A stretch of 64,000 nucleotides of DNA from Riptortus pedestris (taxonomy: Eukaryota > Arthropoda > Insecta > Hemiptera > Alydidae): positions 67,259,501-67,323,500 of the forward strand of contig CM032228.1 of NCBI GenBank assembly GCA_019009955.1, given 5' to 3'. Below the pieces are notes generated by a model. It searched no databases. It saw nothing but the letters and a program-made list of their open reading frames with translations, and had not been told where the DNA came from. Both the position numbers and the translations under genes were made by a program. Below, piece after piece: positions 35,026 to 47,642 of this stretch. Position 1 is the stretch's first letter; every line of letters starts with the position of its first letter.

Positions 35026-35639
35026 CCTATGTTATTCATATTTTCCTTAATTGACCCGTTTCCGAATTTAATATTTCAATATAATTGTGTTTTTACTTTG
35101 GAATTTAACGGGAAATAAAACAAAACATTACAATAAAGGCTCTATAATAATTTATTAATCCTTTCCTCCTTCTCTAATGGACCCTTGTATATTGCTGCAA
35201 AGGACCAAACAATGATCGGGAATATTCCAGCAACATTTCCTTTCTATATTACAAAATAATTTTCATTATCTGTAGGTGGGCGTGATTTTTGACACACAAA
35301 AACTTAATAGTCTTCGATTCTCCATTTACGAAATCATTTTTACCCCTAGTGACCCCGATTCTGGTGTGAACAGAGGTGCTCTAGTTAGCCAAGCATAAAC
35401 GAAATAATGCCTATCATTTGAAAATCAATACGAGCTCTAGTGGAGGCTTCCCCTTCAATGACTGTTTCTTGCTGACAACGTAATTGCTTGTTACTCTCCA
35501 ACCAAAACGTTTCATTGAAATCAGTAATTAATCGATATTTTTCTGAGGGCTGTCAAGTAACTAAAAACTTTCTTGAAAAATAAAATAAGTACCCTTAGCG
35601 TAAGATGGTCACTTTCTAATATGGGACACTTATATAGCC

Positions 35640-35975
35640 ACTACGCAGTGGCTGAGTAAACTAAGCAGATTTCCCACATCCTTTATAACATACTAGTGAT
35701 GTCATTTCATATCTTATAAGGACTGAAAATGAGAAAATACTAATAACTCCCTTAATATTTTAGTTACGATAGCATGTACACTGACAGATTTTGTCCGGAG
35801 AGATACGTGAAAACTCCTTTTAGAGAATATATTTTTTATAGCAAATTAAATTTAGTTTACTGAAGTATTCTAATTTTATGTTGAATAATTATTAATATGA
35901 CATCTACATTGATATGGTCATGGGCTAACTACTCATAACATTGTTGCGGGCTTATTGTTATTGTTTTTGTGATAA
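35640..35975 (-). mobile_element. H1 Helentron-like 3' end (reverse strand)
   Basis: ACGCAGTGGCTGAGT (35643-35657) is the hairpin with one stem mismatch, followed by 'aaactaagcagatttccca' and body sequence. The upper part fades into unassigned sequence. Confidence 0.58.
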
Positions 35976-36119
35976 GTTGGATAAAGAAACAAAGAATTGT
36001 AATGAGTAAAGACATGTATAATATGCAGAAAATTTATCTTCAGTATATAATAACTAAGAAATTATTGAAATGAATCCAACTAACATTTTATACATTTTAA
36101 ATAAAAACATAACTTATAA

Positions 36120-36589
36120 CAAGCATAATGACATATGAAATACTAATGAGATTTATGTAATTGAGATTTTCCACTGACAATAGTTTGTAGTTGTGGACTA
36201 ATTTTACTTGTACCAATTACTAAAAGAGATTTAAGATGCTCATCAGTTAATTTAGATCTGAAACATTTTTTGTGTACTTCATTTTGGAGAAGGTCTTCTC
36301 ACAAAAATAAGTGGTACCAAAAACAGAAAACAGCCCACGAGCAAGTTTATGCAAATTATCAAATTGTGTCAGTGGAAGACTCTTATAAAATTCCAACAAA
36401 GATGAGTTTTGATATTTGTTCTTAATTATATCAGTGCACTGTAGATCAATCATTTCCATTTGAAGTTCCGGGGATAGGGTTTCAATGACAGTATCAAAAG
36501 GATTCTGAAAAATCTGAAAGGGTTTTGGCCCTCGTAACTTACTGGAGTAATCAGTATGGCCCTAAGACTGGAAAGTTTGGAGACCCCTG
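36120..36589 (-). pseudogene. hAT-family transposase C-terminus next to its terminal repeat
   Basis: On the minus strand the sequence begins CAGGGGTCTCCAAACTTTCC (36589 down), a typical hAT (Charlie-type) terminus. It goes almost directly into the C-terminal dimerisation domain: 'EFYKSLPLTQFDNLHKLA', 'LFSVFGTTYFCEKTFSKM'. After a one-base frameshift near 36255, 'SKLTDEHLKSLLVIGTS' follows. This is the part shared with ZBED/GTF2IRD2-type domesticated transposases. The catalytic domain is deleted. The other terminal repeat and the 8-bp target duplication were not found. No activity is expected. Confidence 0.72.
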
Positions 36590-36599
36590 GTATAGATCA

Positions 36600-37049
36600 A
36601 ATGAACATTTTTGAGAAAAGAACGTAAACATTTATTGATGACGTCATCTCACAACGAATTTGCATGTATCTTGCCAAATAAAGGCCTCATGAAAACAATA
36701 TTTAGCATTTAAGACTAGAATAAAGAGTTTCATAATATGCCATGAGTAGGAGTTCACTGAAGAATGAAAAATAAAAAACCCAAATATCTCGGTTAATAGT
36801 CGAGATAGAGACTAAATGTAAATAACAATTTTTATAGTAAGTTTAATTTTCAATGAGCTTGTTTCTATAGATGTTTTCGATCCGACGTATGTTAACGGAG
36901 ATATTTCAAATTTTCGAAATTCCCCCTCTAAACCTCCCTCCCACTGGGCTGATTCCAGCTATTAACGAACGGCCTTTAGTTTTGCATGAAACGCGGATAT
37001 TATCGAGTTTGGTAAGGATGAAACGATAATTGCGATGGCTAGAGCAACA

Positions 37050-37105
<56 letters not shown>

Positions 37106-37210
37106 CATTTTCAACAGACCTCATTTTCATAATCTGCAGGTAGGAACAATGGATTTTTGAGCAAATTTTCAAAAATCCTTTCATAAGTACAACTTGAATA
37201 ACTGATCTGC
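36600..37210 (-). mobile_element. H1 Helentron-like copy (reverse strand), 3' end replaced
   Basis: The 5' module at 37105-37205 ('gatctgctaaaat' is the start on this strand), the core (TA)n at 37053-37100, then the body down to 36600. The expected hairpin end is not present, and a hAT remnant begins at 36589. Confidence 0.6.
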
Positions 37211-38854
37211 TAAAATGAGCAACCTTACGGTAAGTTGGTTAGTTTCTAATGTGGGTAGGCACTCATAAAGCCGCTATCTGAAAGGAGAAAAATTTATGAC
37301 GAGACCCAGCACTTCATTGGCTGTTAAGTTTATTACTGGGCGTTTCTTTAGAAAATGGGTTACTGAGGTTCCTCGGTTTACAAAATTCATTCAAATCATT
37401 ACTGAGCACTAACTTCGCCCGAAGGGTGTTGTAAATGATTACTAAAAACATCAGCTTGAATTTTAAAATTTGATATCTATTATACAAATACAATACAGAC
37501 ATTGTTTGTCTGTTCGTTATCTACCAGTCACAAATTTCGAGGTATTCAAGCCGAATTTCATATTTAAAATTTTATCCGTAAAAAAAAGATCGAGTTTGTT
37601 AATGGAGAGAATCAGTACAGTAGGAGTGGTGTTTTGGGGGGTTAAATGAAAATTATTAAATGGATAAATGGTTGTACGTGTTCTTGCGGTTTTCAATCGA
37701 TAAAGGAATTATTGAGGTTGCTCGAATGATAAAATTTCACATAATTCATTCAAATATTCGCCGAAGCTGAAGTTCGAACTGTTGAAAAATATTTTATTTG
37801 TCTTCATATGTGTGGTTATTATAATTATATTCTGTATTATGGGTGCTTGGGTTCTTAATTAATTTAATTAACGTAATTATTAACGCAGTTTCATTTAAAA
37901 TATATCTTATTACGTTTAAGCGATTTTTTGTCAACCTCCTTATAGGTTTTTCTGAAGCCTGTAATTGGTAATGTAGTGTGTTATTGTGCCTGCATTACAG
38001 TATACCTATTAACATATAATCCTAATAACTGTGTTCTAGCTTTATGTGATATTCTTCTAGATGGCTTTAAAGTGGTCAAAATCTCGGGATAGTCATGTTT
38101 TATTTCGGAACATTATCGAATCGAGGAGATCAATATGATTTGAATGATGAAACTAAAGTATATACTCTGAATTCTTGGCACACCAGAAAAACAGCTATTT
38201 ACACAGCTCCTACGTGACTTCTAAGTTTTGAAACTTAAATTTTCTACGGATTATAAATTGTATTCCTAAATAGCCTTATCACTCATGATTATTTGATTAA
38301 TTTTTCAAAATGTATGATAAAGCGAGTATGAATAATTGATGACAGCTAGCGGAAAGAGGAAATATCACAAGTAGGCTGAGATGTGTCACTCGCCGCTTTT
38401 GAGGAGGACATGTGGCCCTGATATCGATCTGGCCTCTCTCTCAGTTTGCGGGGCACTTACTTAATCTCAGATGGCTCCTGAATTCTTTATCACAAGCAGC
38501 TCCTCAGATGATGGCTAAGAGGCCATCCTCAAATTGCGCCATGGCTGATCTAACTGTAGGGATATGGCCCATCCAATTTACCAAACATACTCTTGAGTGC
38601 TGAAATCATTTTATCCAAGGGCACCGTTGGACTAACATTTAGCGGGCAAGGAAATTGTTTATTTTATATTCACTGTTGGTTTCACTCAAGTAATCAAATA
38701 ATGTTGGGTCTTTTTTACTTAATCCACACCAGTTACTTATTTCTTAAACAGTGATTTACGTTATCGTCAAATTGATAAAAGTAATGAACATATGTTTGAA
38801 ATAATGTATTTAACAAGTTTAAATGTAAACAAAAATTATACTTTAATATACATT
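37211..38854. other. Unassigned
   Basis: No recognised gene or repeat. 38343-38600 is less AT-rich and has a plus-strand frame of 63 codons without motifs. 38190-38225 contains 'cagctatttacacagctcctacgtgac', a very degraded H1-like end. Confidence 0.4.
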
Positions 38855-39058
38855 TCATTGAATAATTAATTTAGGGGGCCAATATGCTTTCAAAGATTTT
38901 AAACAACACTCAAATATATCCTCGTTCTCGAATCTTCTTCTGTAAATAAACTCACATAGGTATGAGTCGAGAAGGGATCTTCCCATTCCACATTCCTTTT
39001 TGTTCCTTCTTTTAACGCTGGCCCACAACGATTCAATCCTATAATCAAATACCCGCAA
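38855..39058 (-). pseudogene. Merlin/ISXO2-type transposase C-terminal fragment
   Basis: 67 codons: 'RIESLWASVKRRNKKECGMG', then 'RSLLDSYLCEFIYRRRFENE' and 'CCLKSLKAYWPPKL'. This is the end of the ISXO2-like transposase domain (IS1595/Merlin superfamily), including the conserved E-S-L-W and S-Y-L-C-E-F-x-x-R-R segments that contain the final Glu of the DDE triad. It is cut at its 5' side by an H1 end that begins at 39073. Merlin transposases are normally about 250-350 residues. Confidence 0.72.
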
Positions 39059-39117
39059 ATACGGGACGCAAGTGGGAAATCTGCTTAGTTATCGCAGCCC
39101 CTGAGTGACGGACTTTT
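39059..39117 (+). mobile_element. H1 Helentron-like terminal fragment
   Basis: GGGAAATCTGCT (39074-39085), hairpin TCGCAGCCCCTGAGT with weakened stem, and GACGGACTTTT. It lies directly upstream of the Merlin fragment. Only the last 45 bp of the family is present. Confidence 0.6.
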
Positions 39118-40199
39118 CACTTTCAGCTTACTGAGGTTAATGGTAGTGTGTCACCAACGTCACAGGTATAAAGTATATTTTACTTTTAATAAATAATCGA
39201 TTATATTGATTACATACTTCGTTGCGCAGTTTAAAATAGCACATAGACGTCCACCGCAATAGACTAAATTTAGTGTTACTTAAGCTTCATGGATTTCAAG
39301 TCAGTCATTAGTTGACCGTAATAGCGTTCGACAAATATTGACAATGCTAATTATCATCACTGTCAATATTCTAACACATTTGAAATTAATGCATTAATTA
39401 ACTTAATTAATATGCGGACAGCAAATAAGCAGGGCTGGATTAACTGGATCTCTCTGTCTGGACCTCGCATTGGAGAGTTTGCCTGAGCCAAAGGGTGACC
39501 ACAGTTCTACATTTACCGGTTATTTCCCTTCGAGATCTATGGTCTCTTCGTACGAGAAATAAAATTATTCCAAATTTTTTAAAGCCGCATTCTTATAAAA
39601 ATATTTATAAGAGGAAACTCCATTATTATGAGTCCCATACAAACTTAATTTATGGATATCTAAGTTATTAATACCTAAACTAATACACTTCAATTTGAAA
39701 CCGACTTTTTTTCAGAAAAGGCCGCCACCAAGGAGCTCATACTATGACACACTACATTGTTTATTTATAAGTAAAAATCAAATGAGTAGAATTGGTGGAA
39801 TACTAAAAGCTGACAAGAAGGTAGTAGGAAAACCCACTTAATATTTGAGCTACCAGACATTTAATACTAGTATAAGTGTAGAGCATCAATAGTTTTACAA
39901 GATTGATCCTTTAAACATTATCGATCGAAGATATTTCTAATAACCGAATTCCTCCCATCTAACCCCTCCCCTAATCTGATTCCAGCCATTAATGACTATG
40001 AACTTTAGTGTTAATAATAATCGGGCGAATATCCAGTGCTGTATAGATTAAGTATTCATTTGTATGTCAAGATCTACTAATCCTAATTCATGACTTCATC
40101 AACAACAACAACATAAAATAAACAGGCACTAATAAAAATGGAACGGATGTGTGGAGGTCGCCTTTCTTGTTGAAACCCGGTTCTGTTTTGCGGTTTTAA
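39118..40199. other. Mostly unassigned; H1 reverse-strand body near 39890-40020
   Basis: 39890-40020 matches part of the H1 body in reverse (C-rich 'cccatctaacccctccc', 'ccagccattaatgac'). Nothing else is recognised. Confidence 0.45.
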
Positions 40200-40306
40200 T
40201 AGATATCCCTTAAGCGAAATCAGCTATTGAGGCTGTACGAGATTTTCGAAAAATGTTCACATGTCCATCGATCCTACCCAGAGGATAGAAAAAATGAGGT
40301 CTGTTC

Positions 40307-40377
<71 letters not shown>

Positions 40378-40963
40378 AGGTGTCCAAGATAAACCCGGGT
40401 CAAACACATTTCATGGGTAAGCAGATGATTAAATAAAAAAAAAAATGAGATCGGGTATTGTCGTAAGTTTCCGGATTAGTTTGACCGTTTCCGTAACTGT
40501 CCGGCTCTCGTGTAAGCTTCTAACCGTTCTTGTCGTGTAACCTTTTACTTTGTGAGACTTATGCAAAAACGTTCTGTTCATCCGCCCCCTCCTTCTTTAG
40601 TTCTTGGACTACTAAAATTTGATTTATTAAAATATATATTCCTCTGGTTCATTATAAATTGCAGTACTAGATATAGTCGATAGTTTACAATAAAGTTAAT
40701 GCGTTATATTCAGATGTATATTAGTAATTGTTTTCTTTCCGGTGAAGAATATGTCTATCTGGTCACCACTTAGTGGTTGGCAGACCTATTTGTTTACAAT
40801 TCAGAAGCCGTTTCCATTAGGAGCTTATTAAAATTAACTGAAAGATTTCTCATTACCGTTTGTATTTACTCATGGCGGTTTTAAGTGCTTCCAGTATGCT
40901 GATTTCTCTATTGTAAAACGTCTTATGGGAAATCGGCTTAGTTTACACAGCTCCTGCGTTTTT
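40200..40963 (+). mobile_element. H1 Helentron-like composite
   Basis: A 5' module from 'atatcccttaagcgaaatcag' (40203) and a (TA)n core (40308-40374) are followed by about 200 bp unlike the normal body, then the long 3' module from about 40580. It ends GGGAAATCGGCT (40927-40938), hairpin ACACAGCTCCTGCGT with one mismatch, then non-family 'tttttcaag'. The centre may have been replaced by recombination between copies. Confidence 0.58.
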
Positions 40964-41568
40964 CAAGTTGACGCGGCATGGTTGGGGTCTGAAGATAATA
41001 TCTATTTTTTATAACTCTCTTCCAAAGTCCTTAGAAACTTACTAAAGAATCAGCAAACGGCTTTTCGATATCTTTAAAATTAATGGATCTATGTCATTCT
41101 AAATTCTGATGTTCCTCAATACCATTATAATTTTTAAGGAGACTCTAATCTTGGAGATCTCATGATTCCTTCTAATGTATTTTTTTGTGCTTTTTCATTT
41201 GTAAATATTTTTGAATGTTTAGGTGCTACATAAAAAGGGACAAATTAAAATATAAAACCTTTTTGGGGGGATTTTTCAAATGATATGTCTTTTAACTGTC
41301 AAACTGTATTATTTTTTTTTTAATCGTTACCAAACTCGATGTGGGAGAGAGGAGATGTTGGGAAGGATGAATTTTGAAATTTAATTTAAATAAATAAATT
41401 TCGGTATAATATGACATATCGAAATATTTTATAGAAGCAATGTTACTCTCTACATTTGTTTTTCGTAACTTGAATATTAATTGAGATTTTGGATATTTAT
41501 TTTTGAATTTTTAGTAAACTCGCTCTGCTACTCAAAATAACTTTCTTACAAGGTGAAACCCATTCTTA

Positions 41569-41838
41569 CCCCCCCCCCCCCCACCCCCCCCCCCCCCCAC
41601 CCCCCCCCCCCCCCACCCCCCCCCCCCCCCACCCCCCCCCCCCCCCACCCCCCCCCCCCCCCACCCCCCCCCCCCCCCACCCCCCCCCCCCCCCACCCCC
41701 CCCCCCCCCCACCCCCCCCCCCCCCCACCCCCCCCCCCCCCCACCCCCCCCCCCCCCCACCCCCCCCCCCCCCCACCCCCCCCCCCCCCCACCCCCCCCC
41801 CCCCCCACCCCCCCCCCCCCCCACCCCCCCCCCCCCCC

Positions 41839-41886
<48 letters not shown>

Positions 41887-41950
41887 ACACCCCCCCCCCC
41901 CCACCCCGCCCCCACCCCCCCCCCCCCGCCCCCCCACCCCACCCCCGCCC

Positions 41951-41986
<36 letters not shown>

Positions 41987-42076
41987 CCCCCCACCCGACC
42001 CCCACCCCCCCCCCCACCCACCCCCCCCACCCCCACCACCCCCAACCCCCACCCCCCCCCCCCCCCACCCCCATCC
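41569..42076. repeat. 500-bp C tract with a 16-bp period
   Basis: Single A residues occur at exactly every 16th base from 41583 to 41839 (17 positions), each followed by 15 C. Then a pure C run of about 47, then an irregular C tract with A and G interruptions to 42076. The minus strand is G-rich with capacity for G-quadruplexes. Sequence left of the tract (41460-41530) matches the H1 body on the plus strand and sequence to the right (42080-42140) matches it on the minus strand. Frames across it encode only Pro or Gly runs. Confidence 0.9.
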
Positions 42077-42602
42077 TGGTCCCATTTCAGCCATTAACAA
42101 ATGTGTTCATTAGAATTGAATGAAACAGTTAAGTATTGGGTATGGTATAGGTAAATATACATTTTCCAGTCCAAACCGGAAGATTTTAATTAATAACATC
42201 ACATTACTTGTTTTCACAAGTATCTGCCATATTATTAGCTCAATGAAGACAATATATGATATTTAAGGTTCAAATAAACCCATTGATGGCATCACAGCTT
42301 ACTGTTAATATGACATGCAGGAGTGTGGGTTAAATGAAGACTTAAGACAAAAAAATGCATATTCTCGGTTAATAATCAAGATAGTGAAAAAAAATATTAG
42401 TAAGAACATTTATGGGATAGGTTTTACACAATTTTTCGATCTGACGCATAACAACGGTGACATCCAATTCTCGAAACTACTCCACTCTAAACCTCCTCTT
42501 GAGCTGGTCTGGTTTCGAACTTGATCTTTGTTTTACAAAAAACCCGTATATATCGAGCATGGCAACGATTTGTAAAAAATTGCGTCCGCTACACCGTTAA
42601 CA

Positions 42603-42666
<64 letters not shown>

Positions 42667-42790
42667 TTCGACCGAACTCACTTTCTTCATGGAGTGAGAT
42701 TTGAAGAAATTTTTCGAAAATCGCGTAATGAGTACAACCTCATTAGCTGATTTCTCTTAAGAGAAATCTGCTAAATAGTCTATTACTCAG
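42077..42790 (-). mobile_element. H1 Helentron-like copy (reverse strand)
   Basis: The 5' end at 42790 reads AGCAGATTTCTCTTAAGAGA on the minus strand, so the palindrome is conserved with a compensated base pair. The 5' module continues to 42665, the core (TA)n is 42605-42661, and the body runs to about 42140. Further copy material precedes the C tract. A second H1-like inverted end (aactaagcagatttccct) lies just above at 42800-42818. Confidence 0.62.
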
Positions 42791-42839
42791 GAGCTCCATT
42801 AACTAAGCAGATTTCCCTCTTGCTGGTATTACGTACTAT

Positions 42840-43640
42840 TCGCGGAAGAATCACGTCCCCGAAGAGTAGAGCCAGCGCGCGATTTCGATGACGTCATCTA
42901 GCGTCCACTCATCCTTACCCTGGACTGGGGACCTTGCTGCCATCGCATCCAGCCACGAGGTGGGCCGACAGGAAAGGGCAAGAAGAAGGGAACAAGATGG
43001 CAGCCTAGTGCGGCACGGAATAGAGAGCTCTCATCATCGAGGTGAAAAACCCCTCAAAATGCACGAGTAGGCGAAAAAGGGCCCGTCGGGCGATGAAGCG
43101 GGGAAGATCCAAGAAGGAAATGAACCACGAACAATAAATAAGTGAGTACTCACAGTTCTATAAAAACTTCGTCACACATCGAAGCCAACTGGCACAAACC
43201 CAATAATGAGCATAATTCAGCAACCAGCTCCACATCCAGCTCCAACCAGCCCACAGCAGCTCACGAATTGGAATATTATTAGATTTTAAAAGATTAACAA
43301 TTTCATTTCATTATTTGTTCCTACTATTATTAATATTACTTAATTATATCTCATTTATATCCATCCACTCTTTATAATTTACACCGCCCTCCTTTCACTA
43401 TACCGTCCACTCTCTCAAATTCACAAATGGGGCGAAGGGGCATCTCCCTATACTTCTTTTCAATGGGAACCCACCCCGAAACACATCTCCATATAGTTCT
43501 TTTTATGGGAAGCCTCTTCGACCCCGAAACACGTACTGTTGATCTCTTATCCCATAAAATTTTCTATTTCTGAGTTAATAGTTTATTTACGACAATATGT
43601 ATAGATCAACAACTATATGGTACCAGTGACTTAGCTAGAG
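42840..43640. other. GC-balanced island, unassigned
   Basis: 42840-43250 is unusually rich in GC and CpG for this window. It has a 60-codon plus frame (42888-43070) and short Pro/Gln-rich text near 43207-43290, but no recognised domain. 43430-43545 holds two related segments ('tctccctatacttctttt' and 'tctccatatagttctttt', each followed by 'atggga' and 'ccccgaaacac'), so a short local duplication of about 55-60 bp is present. It may be a fragment of an element or of a host exon. Confidence 0.4.
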
Positions 43641-44310
43641 CGATTCTATTACAATTTTTTATACGACACATAATAACGGCGATTTTGAGGTATTTTGAAT
43701 TTTCGAATTCCCTCATCCCGATCACGTTCTAATTTCAGTCGATAATAACCATGAAATTTAGTGTTAAATAAAATATTAAAAAGTGGAAAATATTTATTTA
43801 ATCTATTACATAAATCTACATTAAACCGATTTATGTTATAGATTAAATAAATATTTTCCAGTAAAGGACGTAATATTTTAATTGACGATCTCATTCCCCA
43901 ACGTATTTGCATTGCAAATTAAAAGTTCAATGAAAACAATATTGGCCATTTAAGCATCTAATGAAGTTGTTCATCATAACACAGCTTATTGTTAATATGA
44001 CATTATTAGAAATATGGGTTTGATGGTGTCAAAAAACTAAAAAAATACCAAATTTCTCGGTTAATATCCAAAAAACAGGGGGAAAACGTGTATAACAACA
44101 TTTTTAGAAAATTAAACTATCAATAATATTGGTCTTTTCGATCTGACTTATAACAACGGAGATACTTCGAATATTCAAAATTTCTTCTCTCTAAACCCCC
44201 AGTTCTCAGGAGGTATCGAGTTTCCGCCATTAACAATCTTGACCTTTTAGTTTTGTTTGAAACGCTTATATATCAATTTTGGTAACGATCAAACAAAAAT
44301 TGGGAAGGCG
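43640..44310 (-). mobile_element. H1 Helentron-like body (reverse strand) containing a long hairpin
   Basis: Body blocks in reverse ('cttattgttaatatgacat', 'ctcggttaatatcc', 'ccgccattaac', 'ttttggtaacgatcaaac'). Neither clean terminus is visible. An inverted repeat of two 33-base arms lies at 43784-43860. Confidence 0.5.
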
Positions 44311-44646
44311 AAATTTTTTATTTTTAGAATTCTGACACATTGAGCTTCTTATACTTCTCCTCATTATACAGGAGGACCACCTCATGTTTAAATTCCCAAT
44401 TTCCGGTGGTGAATTTATGTAAATGTGATACGACGTCAGTGAGGTTTTATGTTCGTCTTGAGTTTACGACCCCTTTGTTCAACATATGTGTTCATGCATT
44501 CACCTCAACTAGGAGGTTACAAATCTCTGTATCAATTACTCATCTGTAGCTGGTGCTTTGGGTCAACGAAGTGCCAAAGTTAGAAATGCCAAAAAATATG
44601 CACTATCGTTGTGACTTTTAATCCTCAAATTCTTTTATCTCACGTG

Positions 44647-44874
44647 GGGCTCAGGTTAGCCATGGGAGTTAAAGCGTTGCCTTTAATCTCACATGGTAAT
44701 CCTAGAGTGGTGAGTTCGATTCCCGCCTGGGCAAGGGAATTTATTTAGAGACGAAATTCATTTAATAAAATCCTAAGTCCCACCCTGGCTAGAAAAGGGT
44801 GGTAACCTGTAGATAACCCATCCCAATTAACATTAGTTGCAAAAAGTGGAGGTTAATAAATAATAATAATAATG
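44647..44874 (+). mobile_element. tRNA-derived SINE, full length
   Basis: Begins GGGCTCAGGTTAGCCATGGG with an A-box-like segment, and carries the pol III B-box GAGTTCGATTCCCGCC at about 44707-44724. A non-tRNA body follows ('aaaagggtggtaacctgtagataaccc' in blocks) and an AATAATAAT tail. It is flanked by a 12-bp target duplication with one mismatch: TTATCTCACGTG (44635-44646) and TTATCTCACATG (44875-44886). Transcription would be by RNA polymerase III, and retroposition would need a LINE in trans. Confidence 0.85.
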
Positions 44875-44886
44875 TTATCTCACATG

Positions 44887-45540
44887 CACACTAATGTGTT
44901 TGGACGAGTTGCAGTCACAGTTGACTCTCTAAGACCAAAATGTATTTATTAGTGTATATACACATTTTTTAACATTTTATGTACTTTAATATGAAATATT
45001 TTTATATTTATTTCTTCATAAGTAACACGTTGATGCACGAGATAATAAATTACATAATTTACTAAATTAAAATTAATACATATCTACAAGAATTTGGATT
45101 AATAACAAAGAAATTTAGCAGACATGAAAAATATTGATTAAACTATGCAATAAAATAACCAGTGTTGGTTTAAACTAAATAAGTGTCAAAATAAGATGAA
45201 TGGAAGTTTATCATAGATTAATTTGTCCCAACACATATACGAGTAACAAGAAAATTTGCTTGAGAGATATTATAAAAATTGAAGAGAAACGTTAAAAATC
45301 AATTCTAGTTTAATTAACGTAAATATTAAATATGTCAATATTTCTCAGGTAAGATTTATTGAGGTTGGAGACGTAATTGTTCCAACATTCAATAGCCTTT
45401 ATAAAATTAAATATACCATGAGAAGGTTTCATGGGTGCTGATTGAAAGGCCAATCAATCCCTATTGAAACGCTATTAACACAGGTAAACAATATTGGATA
45501 CGTAGTTGAGTTGGTTAAAGTAAAACCACACATAACCTTC
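44887..45540. other. Unassigned AT-rich sequence
   Basis: No feature recognised. Confidence 0.4.
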
Positions 45541-45548
45541 TGTCGTAA

Positions 45549-47083
<1,535 letters not shown>

Positions 47084-47319
47084 AAATAATTATTATGAGT
47101 ATTTATTAACCTCCACTTTTTGCTACGTTGGCTGATTGGGACAGTCTTTTTGCAGGTTGCCACCCTTTTCTAGGTAGAGTGGGACTAAAGGTTTTATTTA
47201 ATAAGTCCTTCAATAAATAAAATCCTATTGTCCAGGCGGGAATCGAACTCGTCACCCACCATGGTTTACCATTTGAGATTAAAGCTAACGCTTTAACTCA
47301 GATGGCTAACCTGAGCTCC
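47084..47319 (-). mobile_element. tRNA-derived SINE (reverse strand)
   Basis: Reads in reverse from GGGAGCTCAGGTTAGCCATC (47319 down). The reverse-strand B-box appears as 'ggcgggaatcgaactc' at 47237-47252, then the body 'cacccttttctagg' and the tail 'tatttattaacctcc'. Same family as 44647-44874. Confidence 0.8.
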
Positions 47320-47642
47320 CTGTAACAATTCTATGTTTCGTAGCTTCGTGTGCTTGTTTTTATTTTTAAAGACCAAACAGCTCGTTCTGTTATTTTAGGA
47401 AGACCTTGAGACTCATTTGCATACTAGGAAACAGGGTCACTAGGATCTAAAGTGGTCCTTTCTTCTGGCTTATGTAAAACGAAACTCAACTAGAGTGAAA
47501 AATATACTCACTAATGGAATAAGGATGTTCCATGCATTAAGGCAAATACTCAAATAAAACATACAATAAGCAACAAAGGCTAATTGTCTATTGATACATA
47601 TGCGTTGGCAATTGGAAAATTAATTATCTTTATATATATAAT

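Noticed and set aside
36000..36120. Second terminal repeat of the hAT remnant
   Set aside because: I looked for a CAGGGG-type inverted end and an 8-bp GTATAGAT duplication below the fragment and could not find either.
41532..42113. Long Pro-rich (plus) and Gly-rich (minus) open frames of 159-186 codons
   Set aside because: They only translate the C/G tract with its 16-bp period. All frames are open because the tract has no stop codons.
42888..43070. Possible zinc-finger fragment (HHRGEKPLK)
   Set aside because: Resembles the HTGEKP linker by a few residues only; no Cys pairs or His spacing of a C2H2 finger are present.
44647..44735. Candidate functional tRNA gene
   Set aside because: It has pol III box similarity but is the head of a dispersed SINE with a body, tail and target duplication. 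It does not fold as a complete tRNA by eye, and at least three other copies are present.
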